This document shows positions 1 through 5,977 of a DNA stretch of 6,203 bases, one piece after another. A model generated the notes under the pieces. The model saw only the letters and a list, made by a program, of their open reading frames with translations, did not search any database and had not been told where the DNA came from. Every line of letters starts with the position of its first letter. Position 1 is the stretch's first letter. Location of the stretch: assembly GCA_031283515.1 (NCBI GenBank), contig JAITBS010000446.1:1-6203 (forward strand). The letters are read 5' to 3'. The stretch comes from Planctomycetaceae bacterium. Its GTDB lineage: Bacteria > Planctomycetota > Planctomycetia > Pirellulales > Thermoguttaceae. A program made the translations under genes and the position numbers.

Positions 1-29
1 CCAACCAAACAATTTAATACATTTTCCAT
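1..29 (-). CDS. 5' end of an unidentified gene, cut by the window edge
   Basis: An ATG at 29-27 opens a minus-strand frame reading MENVLNCLV before the window ends. The start is chosen because AAGGAG (42-37) lies seven bases upstream, the best Shine-Dalgarno in the window, and because a promoter-like sequence lies further up at 132-159. Nine codons are too few to identify a product. The gene follows the TolC-like gene on the same strand after about 300 bp. In many bacteria a pump adaptor or inner-membrane subunit follows such a gene, but nothing visible supports that here. The separate promoter suggests it is not simply co-transcribed with the efflux gene. Chance ATG plus AAGGAG remains possible. 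Confidence 0.55.
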
Positions 30-36
30 TTTCAGA

Positions 37-42
37 CTCCTT
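37..42 (-). promoter_or_regulatory. Shine-Dalgarno of the left-edge gene
   Basis: The minus strand reads AAGGAG here, seven bases before the ATG at 29. Match and spacing are both near ideal, and they decide the start of the truncated gene. Confidence 0.6.
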
Positions 43-68
43 ATTTTGTAAGGTTCCTTTGAAATAGC

Positions 69-114
69 CACGATTCGCTTACCGCAATACAATACGGTAA
101 AAATACAAAACGTG
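69..114 (-). promoter_or_regulatory. Nested inverted repeat in the leader of the left-edge gene
   Basis: TTACCG (79-84) and CGGTAA (95-100) can pair around a 10-base loop. CACG (69-72) and CGTG (111-114) flank them as an outer pair. On the minus strand this lies between the proposed promoter and the Shine-Dalgarno at 42-37, so it would be part of the 5' untranslated RNA or an operator. It is not a terminator for the efflux gene, because no T-run follows the stem on the minus strand. Its role is unknown, and the outer pair of only four bases may be chance. Confidence 0.35.
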
Positions 115-131
115 ATTGAATTAAAGTTCTG

Positions 132-159
132 AATATAACAAAATAAAATCTGAGGTCAA
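132..159 (-). promoter_or_regulatory. Candidate sigma-70-type promoter for the left-edge gene
   Basis: On the minus strand a -35 box TTGACC (159-154, five of six consensus bases) is followed after 16 bases by a -10 box TATATT (137-132, five of six). Transcription would begin near 125 and give a leader of about 95 bases that includes the stem-loop at 79-100. The region between this site and the stop of the efflux gene (160-330) holds no gene or terminator that I can see. The surrounding DNA is AT-rich, which raises the chance of a spurious match. Confidence 0.45.
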
Positions 160-330
160 GGGGGATTTTTTGTTTTTTGAATATTCCTGATTTTTTTCTG
201 GCACTTCGTTAATCTTAAAATTTGGCAGAGACCAAAAGGTAACCTTGACCAAACAGGCTTATCGAAAACACAATATCCCAAAATTACAGATTAGCAAAGC
301 ATTAGCCAACGCAGCATTTTTTGAATTGCC

Positions 331-2538
331 TTACAATGGCGGTAGTGACGAAGAGTTTTCGACATAGCGGTTGTTTCGTGTTGGTACAGGTTTGACAACA
401 GAAGGAGTTGTAAATGAAACCTGCGAATTGGTCAACGAAGAACCGGATGTTCCATTGTTTGTTAAAGGCATTGAATTAGTTGCCGGAACAACAACCGATT
501 TAGGCGGTAATGGAGAAATATTCGATTGTGTTTCGATAACCTGTGGAGCTGGCGGTGCAATAATTGGAGATTCTGTTGGAACAGATTCAGGATACGATTG
601 ACCATCAAGGATTGTATTATAATTGTTTTGATATTGCTGATAAGTTCCCCGACTCACAACTCGCGGCCGTGTAAATCCGTAATTCAAATAATGTCCGGCA
701 TCACGTTCACGTGCACGGCGTTTGGTGTCAAAATAGGCTTTGGCAGGCCACGCTCCTTCAGATAACGCAACATTATTATATTCGAGTAACGAACCCTTTC
801 GATAATGCAATGTCATAATTGCCAGATTATAATCGACAATCGAACGATAATATTCTGTTTCGGCTTCTGCCTGACGGCGTTGAGCGTCGAGTAATTGGTC
901 GAGGGTAGTTGTTCCCGCTTTGTAAGCGGCATTGACGGAACTGACTTCGTCATCTGCAGCAATTCGCCGTTGCAAAATAGTACGGCTTTGTTGATACGCT
1001 TGGCTGATTTCTCGGAACGAATCGGCAATCTGATGAGTCAATTCCAATTCCTGTTCTTGAAGTAAAGCACGCGATCTGGCTAATTGAAGTTGAGCATTGC
1101 GAACCCCTGCCAGCTCCTTTCGCCAACCAAATGGCATCGATGTTTCAAATCCCATCACCCAACTTGCATAGTTACCGCTGGTAAGCGAACCATAAGCATT
1201 ACTCCGGCTGTTATCGGGATCCAAAAGGTCTTTGCCCACTCCAGTCCAACGATAATTAGCAGTAAAATCCAATCGCGGTAACAGGAAATTTTTGGATGCA
1301 ATCAATTCAAGTTCCCGCCGTTTAACATCCCATTTTTGTTTACGAAGTTCCGGTGACCGCAAAATAGATTCACAAACAACATTTTGCCAATCGAGTTTCA
1401 ATGGAGCAATAATTGGATCATCAATTGGTCGGATCAAGCGTCCGTCTGTTGAAGTAAGACCAAGAATGTAACGCAGAGTATTTTCTGTTTTGAACAAATT
1501 ACTTTGTGCAACTTCCGACTGAGCACGGAATGTGAAGTAATTACTTCGTGCTTGGGCTTCATATTGGGCGCGACCGCCGGGAGCTCCCACAGAATACATT
1601 GCATGAGTTTGTGACCAAGTTTGGCGAGCGGAATCACGTCCTGATTTAATTGATTCGAGACGATGATAGGCGTAATACAAATTCCAATAGGCTTTTTCAA
1701 CATCCGCAACAAGATTCCGTGCTGCCATTTCAAAATCGTTCAATGCCGTATCCGTACTGATTCGGGCGATCATGACTCCATTATAAAATCCGGCAGTGGC
1801 TCCGGGACCGGCGATTCGGTTAAACTGAATACCATTACCTTGTAACAATGGGTGACGAAAACCGCCTTCGAGATAACTTGTCCAATTAACCGGAGTGGTA
1901 CTGCCATTACGGTATTGGTTGACATGATTTACATAAAACTGACCACCGGTTGCGGCATATTTATTGATTCCGACGGAAAAAGTTCCCGCGTCATCAAGAT
2001 AATCGGACATAGTAGGAGATGGTGTACTGAACACGCGGTTCGGGACATCGGTTTTTGCCCAGTTTGCGGCGGCAGTTAATTGACCGTCAAAGGCGGAAAG
2101 AGCAGCTTCAACTCCGTAACGCGGATCACTTTCGACCAATGCCGGATCATAAACGGTTCCGATGGCATTGGGTGAAGAAAGAAGTGTTCCCGGAGTACCG
2201 GACACACCAGCTTGCGAGAACCCAACACCATTAAGTGTTCGGATCACTTTGCTGTTTTTGAGTGCGATCTGGATTGTTTCTTCGAGAGTTAGGTCCCAAT
2301 AATCGGTCGGATTAGGGTTATCCAGAGTCAGCGGTTCCTGAGTTTGGCAGACTTCCAATGTTGAAGGAACATCGACATCAGGATAATCAATCCGAGTCGC
2401 TTTGGTAATCAGATGTTTTTTGTAATGTCCCTTTTCGGTCAGGTAAAACGGCTGTTGTGGTTGGCAACCAATCTGGCAGCACAAACTCACGAGGAACATC
2501 CCCAAAACGGCTATTGCAATACGGTGGAGACAATTCAT
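331..2538 (-). CDS. TolC-family outer-membrane efflux protein
   Basis: The 735-residue product is an outer-membrane factor: a trimeric channel that passes substrates from an inner-membrane pump and its adaptor out of the cell. An N-terminal signal (R6, then hydrophobic residues 7-19) is followed by cysteines at 20, 21 and 25. The IGC at 23-25 suggests a lipid-anchored protein, although the lipobox is imperfect. The helix DLTLEETIQIALKNSKVIR (82-100) begins the efflux domain. Two efflux-protein repeats follow at about 265-370 and 385-585, rich in long helices; YKAGTTTLDQLLDAQRR (539-555) is typical of the second. Residues 625-735 form a tail rich in Pro, Ser, Thr and Asn, making the protein much longer than E. 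coli TolC (493 aa). The start is supported by the Shine-Dalgarno at 2545-2551. The substrate cannot be read from the sequence, and no pump or adaptor gene is complete in the window. Confidence 0.93.
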   Translation of the reverse strand: MNCLHRIAIAVLGMFLVSLCCQIGCQPQQPFYLTEKGHYKKHLITKATRIDYPDVDVPSTLEVCQTQEPLTLDNPNPTDYWDLTLEETIQIALKNSKVIRTLNGVGFSQAGVSGTPGTLLSSPNAIGTVYDPALVESDPRYGVEAALSAFDGQLTAAANWAKTDVPNRVFSTPSPTMSDYLDDAGTFSVGINKYAATGGQFYVNHVNQYRNGSTTPVNWTSYLEGGFRHPLLQGNGIQFNRIAGPGATAGFYNGVMIARISTDTALNDFEMAARNLVADVEKAYWNLYYAYHRLESIKSGRDSARQTWSQTHAMYSVGAPGGRAQYEAQARSNYFTFRAQSEVAQSNLFKTENTLRYILGLTSTDGRLIRPIDDPIIAPLKLDWQNVVCESILRSPELRKQKWDVKRRELELIASKNFLLPRLDFTANYRWTGVGKDLLDPDNSRSNAYGSLTSGNYASWVMGFETSMPFGWRKELAGVRNAQLQLARSRALLQEQELELTHQIADSFREISQAYQQSRTILQRRIAADDEVSSVNAAYKAGTTTLDQLLDAQRRQAEAETEYYRSIVDYNLAIMTLHYRKGSLLEYNNVALSEGAWPAKAYFDTKRRARERDAGHYLNYGFTRPRVVSRGTYQQYQNNYNTILDGQSYPESVPTESPIIAPPAPQVIETQSNISPLPPKSVVVPATNSMPLTNNGTSGSSLTNSQVSFTTPSVVKPVPTRNNRYVENSSSLPPL

Positions 2539-2544
2539 TTTCTT

Positions 2545-2551
2545 CTTCCTT
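2545..2551 (-). promoter_or_regulatory. Shine-Dalgarno of the TolC-like gene
   Basis: The minus strand reads AAGGAAG here, and its AGGA core ends eight bases before the ATG at 2538. This fixes the start and places the signal peptide at the N-terminus. Confidence 0.6.
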
Positions 2552-2562
2552 GTGATAATGAA

Positions 2563-2581
2563 CGATAGAATCCTTCTATCG
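2563..2581. promoter_or_regulatory. Perfect palindrome in the efflux-gene leader
   Basis: CGATAGAA (2563-2570) and TTCTATCG (2574-2581) are perfect 8-base arms around TCC. The site lies just upstream of the Shine-Dalgarno of the TolC-like gene. It could be a repressor operator or an RNA hairpin affecting translation. No regulator gene is visible to pair it with. Confidence 0.4.
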
Positions 2582-2586
2582 ACGAA

Positions 2587-2610
2587 TTTTCTCCGATTAA
2601 ATCGGGAAAA
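2587..2610. promoter_or_regulatory. Second inverted repeat in the efflux-gene leader
   Basis: CCGATT (2593-2598) and AATCGG (2600-2605) form a core with a one-base centre. TTTTC and GAAAA extend the arms on either side, with one extra T on the left arm. It lies between the candidate promoter (2630-2659) and the first palindrome. With that palindrome it may be a paired operator or a structured leader. Confidence 0.35.
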
Positions 2611-2629
2611 TCCTTATGTTGGGTGTCAA

Positions 2630-2659
2630 AGTATAGTAATTCTTTTTCTTTTTTGTAAG
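2630..2659 (-). promoter_or_regulatory. Candidate promoter of the TolC-like gene
   Basis: On the minus strand TATACT (2635-2630) matches the -10 consensus at five of six bases. A weaker -35 box, CTTACA (2659-2654, four of six), lies 18 bases upstream across an A/G-rich spacer. Transcription would begin near 2623, giving a leader of about 85 bases containing both palindromes. The AT-rich setting makes this a moderate call. Confidence 0.35.
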
Positions 2660-2660
2660 A

Positions 2661-3200
2661 GGAATTTTCAAAAAAATTATTTTGTTTGAGTATCCTATCA
2701 CTAAATTAGTCAATAAATACGGATTTACCGACAATCCCCGCAAAAATCAAATCGTCTAAAATGCCGGAAAAGTTTAATTAACAGGAAATGTTTTTGTATT
2801 TTTCCAAAACAATGCAACAGGAAAAAGACACCTAAATTCTTTAAAAGTCATATTTTCCTTATTTTATTATCATAATACACTGTAAAAGCAAACAATAAAA
2901 AAGAATTTAATATTGAACTTAGTGATTTTAATATAATTTGGGAAAAATTGGGGATATTCACTGGTGTGTCTATAAATTAGGGACAAACCTTTACAAGACA
3001 ATTCATCGTTCTTATTGAAATCGTCTGACTAAAACGTTATGTCCAATGAATCGGGAGTAAGCGAATTATTGCATACAACCCTCTATCTTGGTATAAAACA
3101 ATTGATTGATACAATCGTTTGAATTTACTATGAGTCTATTTAATTCCAAGTTTCCGCTAGTAATCTGTAATAATTCAGTCGTCTTTTTAATTTTTCTTCT
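2661..3200. other. AT-rich intergenic stretch without recognisable genes
   Basis: These 540 bases lie between the efflux-gene promoter and the repeat copy at 3201. I find no convincing reading frame, no tRNA-like fold and no terminator with a T-run. Only small inverted repeats stand out, such as TATTAT/ATAATA near 2860-2875 and GATTG/CAATC near 3104-3118; in DNA this AT-rich these are expected by chance. It could hold a small RNA or decayed sequence that I cannot recognise. Confidence 0.5.
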
Positions 3201-3344
3201 CACCCCGAAAAGGAATGTAATTTTCATAACCGCAGGTTATCGACCAGCGGACTCGCTCAGAGAATAAACTTCTGTCTGAAAAACAGAAGTTTATTCATCG
3301 CCGGTTGTACGATTCAGATCGTTCCGTTTCGCCTTTCAGGTGAT
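3201..3344 (+). repeat. Dispersed intergenic repeat, copy A (degenerate)
   Basis: This segment matches 5978-6118 in the same orientation. Shared parts in order are a CACCCCGA start, the 12-mer ATTTTCATAACC (3220-3231), CGCAGGT, TTCTGTCTGAAAA (near 3271), and a 28-base block at 3312-3339 that matches 6085-6112 at 26 positions. Copy A is decayed: its first hairpin (3201-3217) no longer closes, and the second (3230-3250) has an A-A mismatch in its stem. It lies about 90 bases past the dxs stop codon. No transposase is encoded. Family membership beyond this window cannot be judged here. Confidence 0.75.
3262..3296. repeat. Long perfect hairpin within repeat copy A
   Basis: GAATAAACTTCTGT (3262-3275) pairs perfectly with ACAGAAGTTTATTC (3283-3296), a 14-bp stem with a 7-base loop. 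It lies 139 bases beyond the dxs stop on the strand dxs is read from. It could end or stabilise the dxs message, but no T-run follows on either strand, so it is not a standard intrinsic terminator. The matching hairpin in copy B (6047-6063) has only a 7-bp stem. Confidence 0.6.
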
Positions 3345-3354
3345 ATGTTTTGTC

Positions 3355-3382
3355 GTTGATAGCGGAGAGTTGATAGTTAGGG
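3355..3382 (+). repeat. Short heptamer array next to the dxs 3' end
   Basis: Four 7-base units run head to tail: GTTGATA, GCGGAGA, GTTGATA, GTTAGGG. Two are identical and the others are degenerate. The same unit builds the large palindrome at 5803-5917, and GCGGAG also occurs in that palindrome's core. The array lies between repeat copy A and the dxs stop codon. Confidence 0.5.
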
Positions 3383-3434
3383 TAATCTTTCTCCCCAAAG
3401 AACCAGACGGCAAGCGAAAGAATAGATGCAAGCC

Positions 3435-5414
3435 TTATCCGAACACAATTTCACGGCAAACTTTGACAAGTTGTTTTTCGTTTAGCCCGAGATCATCCAG
3501 CAGTTCGGAACGTTCACCGTGTTCTACATAATGATCGGGAATACCCAATCGCCGTAAATGTCGTGTATCGAGTTGTTCGTTGTTTGCTGCTTCGAGAACC
3601 GCACTGCCAAAACCGGCAACCAACATCCCTTCTTCAAACGTAATCAAAAATTTGCCTTCACGAAGCGGTTGTAAAATCAGATCAGTATCAAGCGGTTTGG
3701 CAAACCGAGCGTTGATCACCCCAACATCAACACGCCCCAAACCATCAAGATTTTTCCCCAACGTTTTGGCAGCTTCAACAGCCGTCTCCAAAAAAGCACC
3801 GTAAACAGCAATCATTCCGTCATGACCATTACGAATTATTTCTGCTTTACCTAATCGAATTGGTTCGGGATTACGCTCAACAATAGTTGCTGTCGCTTTA
3901 GGATAACGAATGGCAACAGGTTGTTCCAGAAGTTCGGCAAAGCGGAACATCGGTTCCACATCAAGAGCATCCGCCGGAGCCATAAGAACAAAATTCGGAA
4001 ACGGACGCAAATAACCAATGTCAAAAACACCGTGATGAGTGGGACCATCCGGTCCCGACAATCCGGCACGATCAATCGCCAGAATGACCGGAAGATTTTG
4101 CAATGAAACTTCCTGAAACAGTTGATCGTAAGACCGTTGTAAGAATGTACTGTAAATATCGACTATCGGCAACATGCCGGCTCTGGCTAAACCAGCAGCA
4201 AAAACAACTCCATGAGATTCGCAAATACCAACATCGAAAAAACGATTTGGAAATCGATCACGAATCGGTTCAAGCATGTTGCCCTGACACATCGCCGCCG
4301 TAATCACACAAACCCTGTCGTTTTGCCGCATCAATAATTCAATTGCATTGCGGGTATGTTCGGTGAATGAAGTAAGTTGCGGTTGAGGTTGCGAATCGGA
4401 AAATGAAGATTGTGAAGCAAGTTGAGGAGTGGAAGAAGAACTTGCAACTGACGAAGCAGGGAATAGCGGTTCTAAATTCCCTGGTTTGGGTGCGTGATAA
4501 GCTGTCGGGTTTTCTTCGGCAGGGCGAAATCCGCGTCCTTTTTCTGTGAAAATGTGCAGAAGAACCGGTTCTTCAAGACTTCGCGCCATACGGAGAAAAC
4601 GTTGAAGCCGAGCGATATTGTGACCGTCAATGGGACCAATGTACCGAAAACCAAGCTCCTCAAACAACATGCCGCCAAGTAATCCTGCTTTGAGCGCATT
4701 TTTGAAACGACCAAAAAAAGAATCCACCGATGACCCAATGATTGGAGTGCGATCAACAAGACGGTGCAATTTTTGTTTAATCCGGCTGTAAATCGGATGC
4801 ATCCGCAAACGATCCAAATGATCGGACAACCCGCCGACACGCGGGCAAATTGACATTTTATTATCATTGAGAACGACGGTCAGATTTTTTTTGAGACCTC
4901 CGGCGTGGTTCATCGCTTCATACACAACTCCGCTGCTCAAAGCACCATCGCCAATGACTGCAACACTGTGCCGTTTATTGGAACCGGCAATCAAATCATC
5001 ACCGCAGCAAAGACCAAGTGCTGTACCAACACTACAACCGGCATGACCGGTCATCATCAAATCGTATTCGCTTTCCTCTGGATTGGGAAATCCCATCAAA
5101 CCGCCTTTTGTGCGAATTGTTGCGAACCGATTGAAACGTCCGGTAAGGAGTTTGTGGGGATAGATTTGGTGTCCGGTGTCCCAAATGAGCCGATCCCAAG
5201 AGAAATCAAATGTCGTATGCAAGGCAATACAAAGCTCGACAACTCCAAGATTGGAAGCAAAATGAACTGAACGATGATCATAAAGCCGGCAAAGTTCTTC
5301 ACGAATTTCCGACGCAAGATTATTTAATTCGGCAAAGGAAAGCCGTTCCAATTCACGCGGCGATTCCAAAGTCGGAAGCACCAATTTGTAAACGCTTTTA
5401 TTTTTGCCGAACAT
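3435..5414 (-). CDS. dxs: 1-deoxy-D-xylulose-5-phosphate synthase
   Basis: DXS joins pyruvate and glyceraldehyde 3-phosphate, with loss of CO2, to make DXP, the entry step of the MEP isoprenoid pathway and a source for thiamin and pyridoxal phosphate. It is a cytosolic enzyme using thiamin diphosphate and Mg2+. Visible motifs are HFASNLG (51-57), GHQIYPHK (81-88), the cofactor motif GDG (155-157) with NDN (183-185), EELGFRYIGPIDGH (252-265), YHA (306-308), the catalytic Glu399 in VGICESH, YSTFLQR (421-427), DRAGLSGPDGPTHHG (448-462) and RYPK (503-506). The C-terminal domain carries FEEGMLVAGFGSAV (593-606). At 659 residues it is about 40 longer than the E. coli enzyme, partly from a Ser/Gln-rich linker (318-347). 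The ATG at 5414 is the first start codon after an in-frame stop. No clear Shine-Dalgarno precedes it. Confidence 0.97.
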   Translation of the reverse strand: MFGKNKSVYKLVLPTLESPRELERLSFAELNNLASEIREELCRLYDHRSVHFASNLGVVELCIALHTTFDFSWDRLIWDTGHQIYPHKLLTGRFNRFATIRTKGGLMGFPNPEESEYDLMMTGHAGCSVGTALGLCCGDDLIAGSNKRHSVAVIGDGALSSGVVYEAMNHAGGLKKNLTVVLNDNKMSICPRVGGLSDHLDRLRMHPIYSRIKQKLHRLVDRTPIIGSSVDSFFGRFKNALKAGLLGGMLFEELGFRYIGPIDGHNIARLQRFLRMARSLEEPVLLHIFTEKGRGFRPAEENPTAYHAPKPGNLEPLFPASSVASSSSTPQLASQSSFSDSQPQPQLTSFTEHTRNAIELLMRQNDRVCVITAAMCQGNMLEPIRDRFPNRFFDVGICESHGVVFAAGLARAGMLPIVDIYSTFLQRSYDQLFQEVSLQNLPVILAIDRAGLSGPDGPTHHGVFDIGYLRPFPNFVLMAPADALDVEPMFRFAELLEQPVAIRYPKATATIVERNPEPIRLGKAEIIRNGHDGMIAVYGAFLETAVEAAKTLGKNLDGLGRVDVGVINARFAKPLDTDLILQPLREGKFLITFEEGMLVAGFGSAVLEAANNEQLDTRHLRRLGIPDHYVEHGERSELLDDLGLNEKQLVKVCREIVFG

Positions 5415-5680
5415 CCGAAATAAAATATTTTGTAAAGTGTTGAATTGAGCAACCGGTATTAAGTTAGGTCATCGCTTTATTTGGGGGTTTCACAAAACGA
5501 AAACCGCAATAGCGAAACCTTGATAGAGTTTTGTTGAGTGATTATTTTGAGTTTACAACTCTTAGGACTCGACTCTATGTTGACCGACGAGAGTGGAAAT
5601 GGTTGCCGGACAGAACAGAACAAATATTGTACTTTGAAATGATATTCTTACAAGAGCCGTAAACCCAAGAATTTTCGAAT
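5415..5680. other. Upstream region of dxs, no clear promoter
   Basis: The dxs promoter should lie here on the minus strand, but I find no box pair I trust: TTGCTC (5450-5445) has no good -10 at usual spacing. The sequence before the ATG reads ATTTTATTTCGG, without a Shine-Dalgarno. A nested inverted repeat lies at 5523-5578: ATAGAGT (5523-5529) with ACTCTAT (5572-5578), enclosing GAGTT-TAC-AACTC (5549-5561). GGTTTC (5486-5491) and GAAACC (5514-5519) form another pair. No gene is seen on either strand. Confidence 0.4.
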
Positions 5681-5685
5681 TTCAT

Positions 5686-5704
5686 AATATTCCGGCGGAA
5701 TATT
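5686..5704. repeat. AATATTCCG palindrome
   Basis: AATATTCCG (5686-5694) and CGGAATATT (5696-5704) are perfect 9-base arms around one G. It opens the hairpin-rich block. A related sequence at 5943-5958, TAATATATCAGCGGAA, precedes repeat copy B at the same relative position, so both appear to be the lead segment of one repeat unit. Confidence 0.6.
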
Positions 5705-5718
5705 CGTTTTTCCCATTA

Positions 5719-5799
5719 GCCCCGATAGGGGCGTCTGGATTATAACCCGCCCCAACGGGGTGGGGTTAGTTCTTCTCCAACCTAACGCCCTGAAAGGGC
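5719..5799. repeat. Cluster of three G/C-rich hairpins
   Basis: Three short stem-loops stand in a row: GCCCC-GATA-GGGGC (5719-5732); CCCGCCCC-AAC-GGGGTGGG (5746-5764, with one G-T pair); and GCCCT-GAA-AGGGC (5787-5799). Linkers such as TTATAACC recall the TTCATAACC linkers in the larger repeat at 5978. They contrast with the AT-rich surroundings. No T-run follows, so they are not intrinsic terminators. Confidence 0.65.
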
Positions 5800-5802
5800 A
5801 AT

Positions 5803-5917
5803 GGTTAGTTGATAGTTGAGAGTTGACAGTGGATAGTTCGCAATGCGGAGTATTACCGTTTTGGTCGTACTCCGCTTGCGCAACTATTCACTATTCACTA
5901 TCAACTATTAACTAACC
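5803..5917. repeat. Large imperfect palindrome built of heptamers
   Basis: Two 50-base arms (5803-5852 and 5868-5917) are complementary at roughly 40 positions around a 15-base centre. The left arm is GGTTA followed by GTTGATA, GTTGAGA, GTTGACA, GTGGATA and GTTCGCA (5808-5842). The right arm read on the other strand is GGTTA, GTTAATA, GTTGATA, GTGAATA, GTGAATA and GTTGCGC. The innermost stem, GCGGAGTA/TACTCCGC (5845-5852, 5868-5875), is perfect. The whole could extrude as a cruciform or fold as a long RNA hairpin. Confidence 0.75.
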
Positions 5918-5922
5918 TGCGC

Positions 5923-5940
5923 CATTTTCAGTTGAAAATG
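5923..5940. repeat. CATTTTCA palindrome
   Basis: CATTTTCA (5923-5930) and TGAAAATG (5933-5940) are perfect 8-base arms around GT. It sits directly between the heptamer palindrome and the lead segment of repeat copy B. Confidence 0.5.
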
Positions 5941-5977
5941 CGGTAATATATCAGCGGAATGCTTGTTTTTCGATTTT

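Noticed and set aside
236..246. AAGGTAACCTT as a terminator of the efflux gene
   Set aside because: The palindrome is too short, its loop is one base, and only a weak T-run follows on the minus strand.
154..250. GGTCAAGG (154-161) inverted as CCTTGACC (243-250)
   Set aside because: The 8-base arms are 81 bases apart with no supporting structure; part of the left arm is explained by the promoter -35 box.
371..2079. Several frames of 60-99 codons on both strands inside the efflux gene
   Set aside because: They are contained within a long coding frame with clear family features and have no ribosome site or recognisable product.
2624..2629. Perfect TTGACA -35 box on the minus strand
   Set aside because: At 16-18 bases downstream the sequence is CCCGAT-like with no -10 resemblance; TATACT just upstream of it fits better.
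3000..3130. tRNA-like or small RNA gene
   Set aside because: No acceptor stem, anticodon arm or T-loop consensus could be assembled, and no promoter or terminator pair was seen.
3580..5443. Frames overlapping dxs, including minus 4472-4867 and plus 4905-5270
   Set aside because: They are alternative frames of dxs, whose own frame is supported by motifs throughout.
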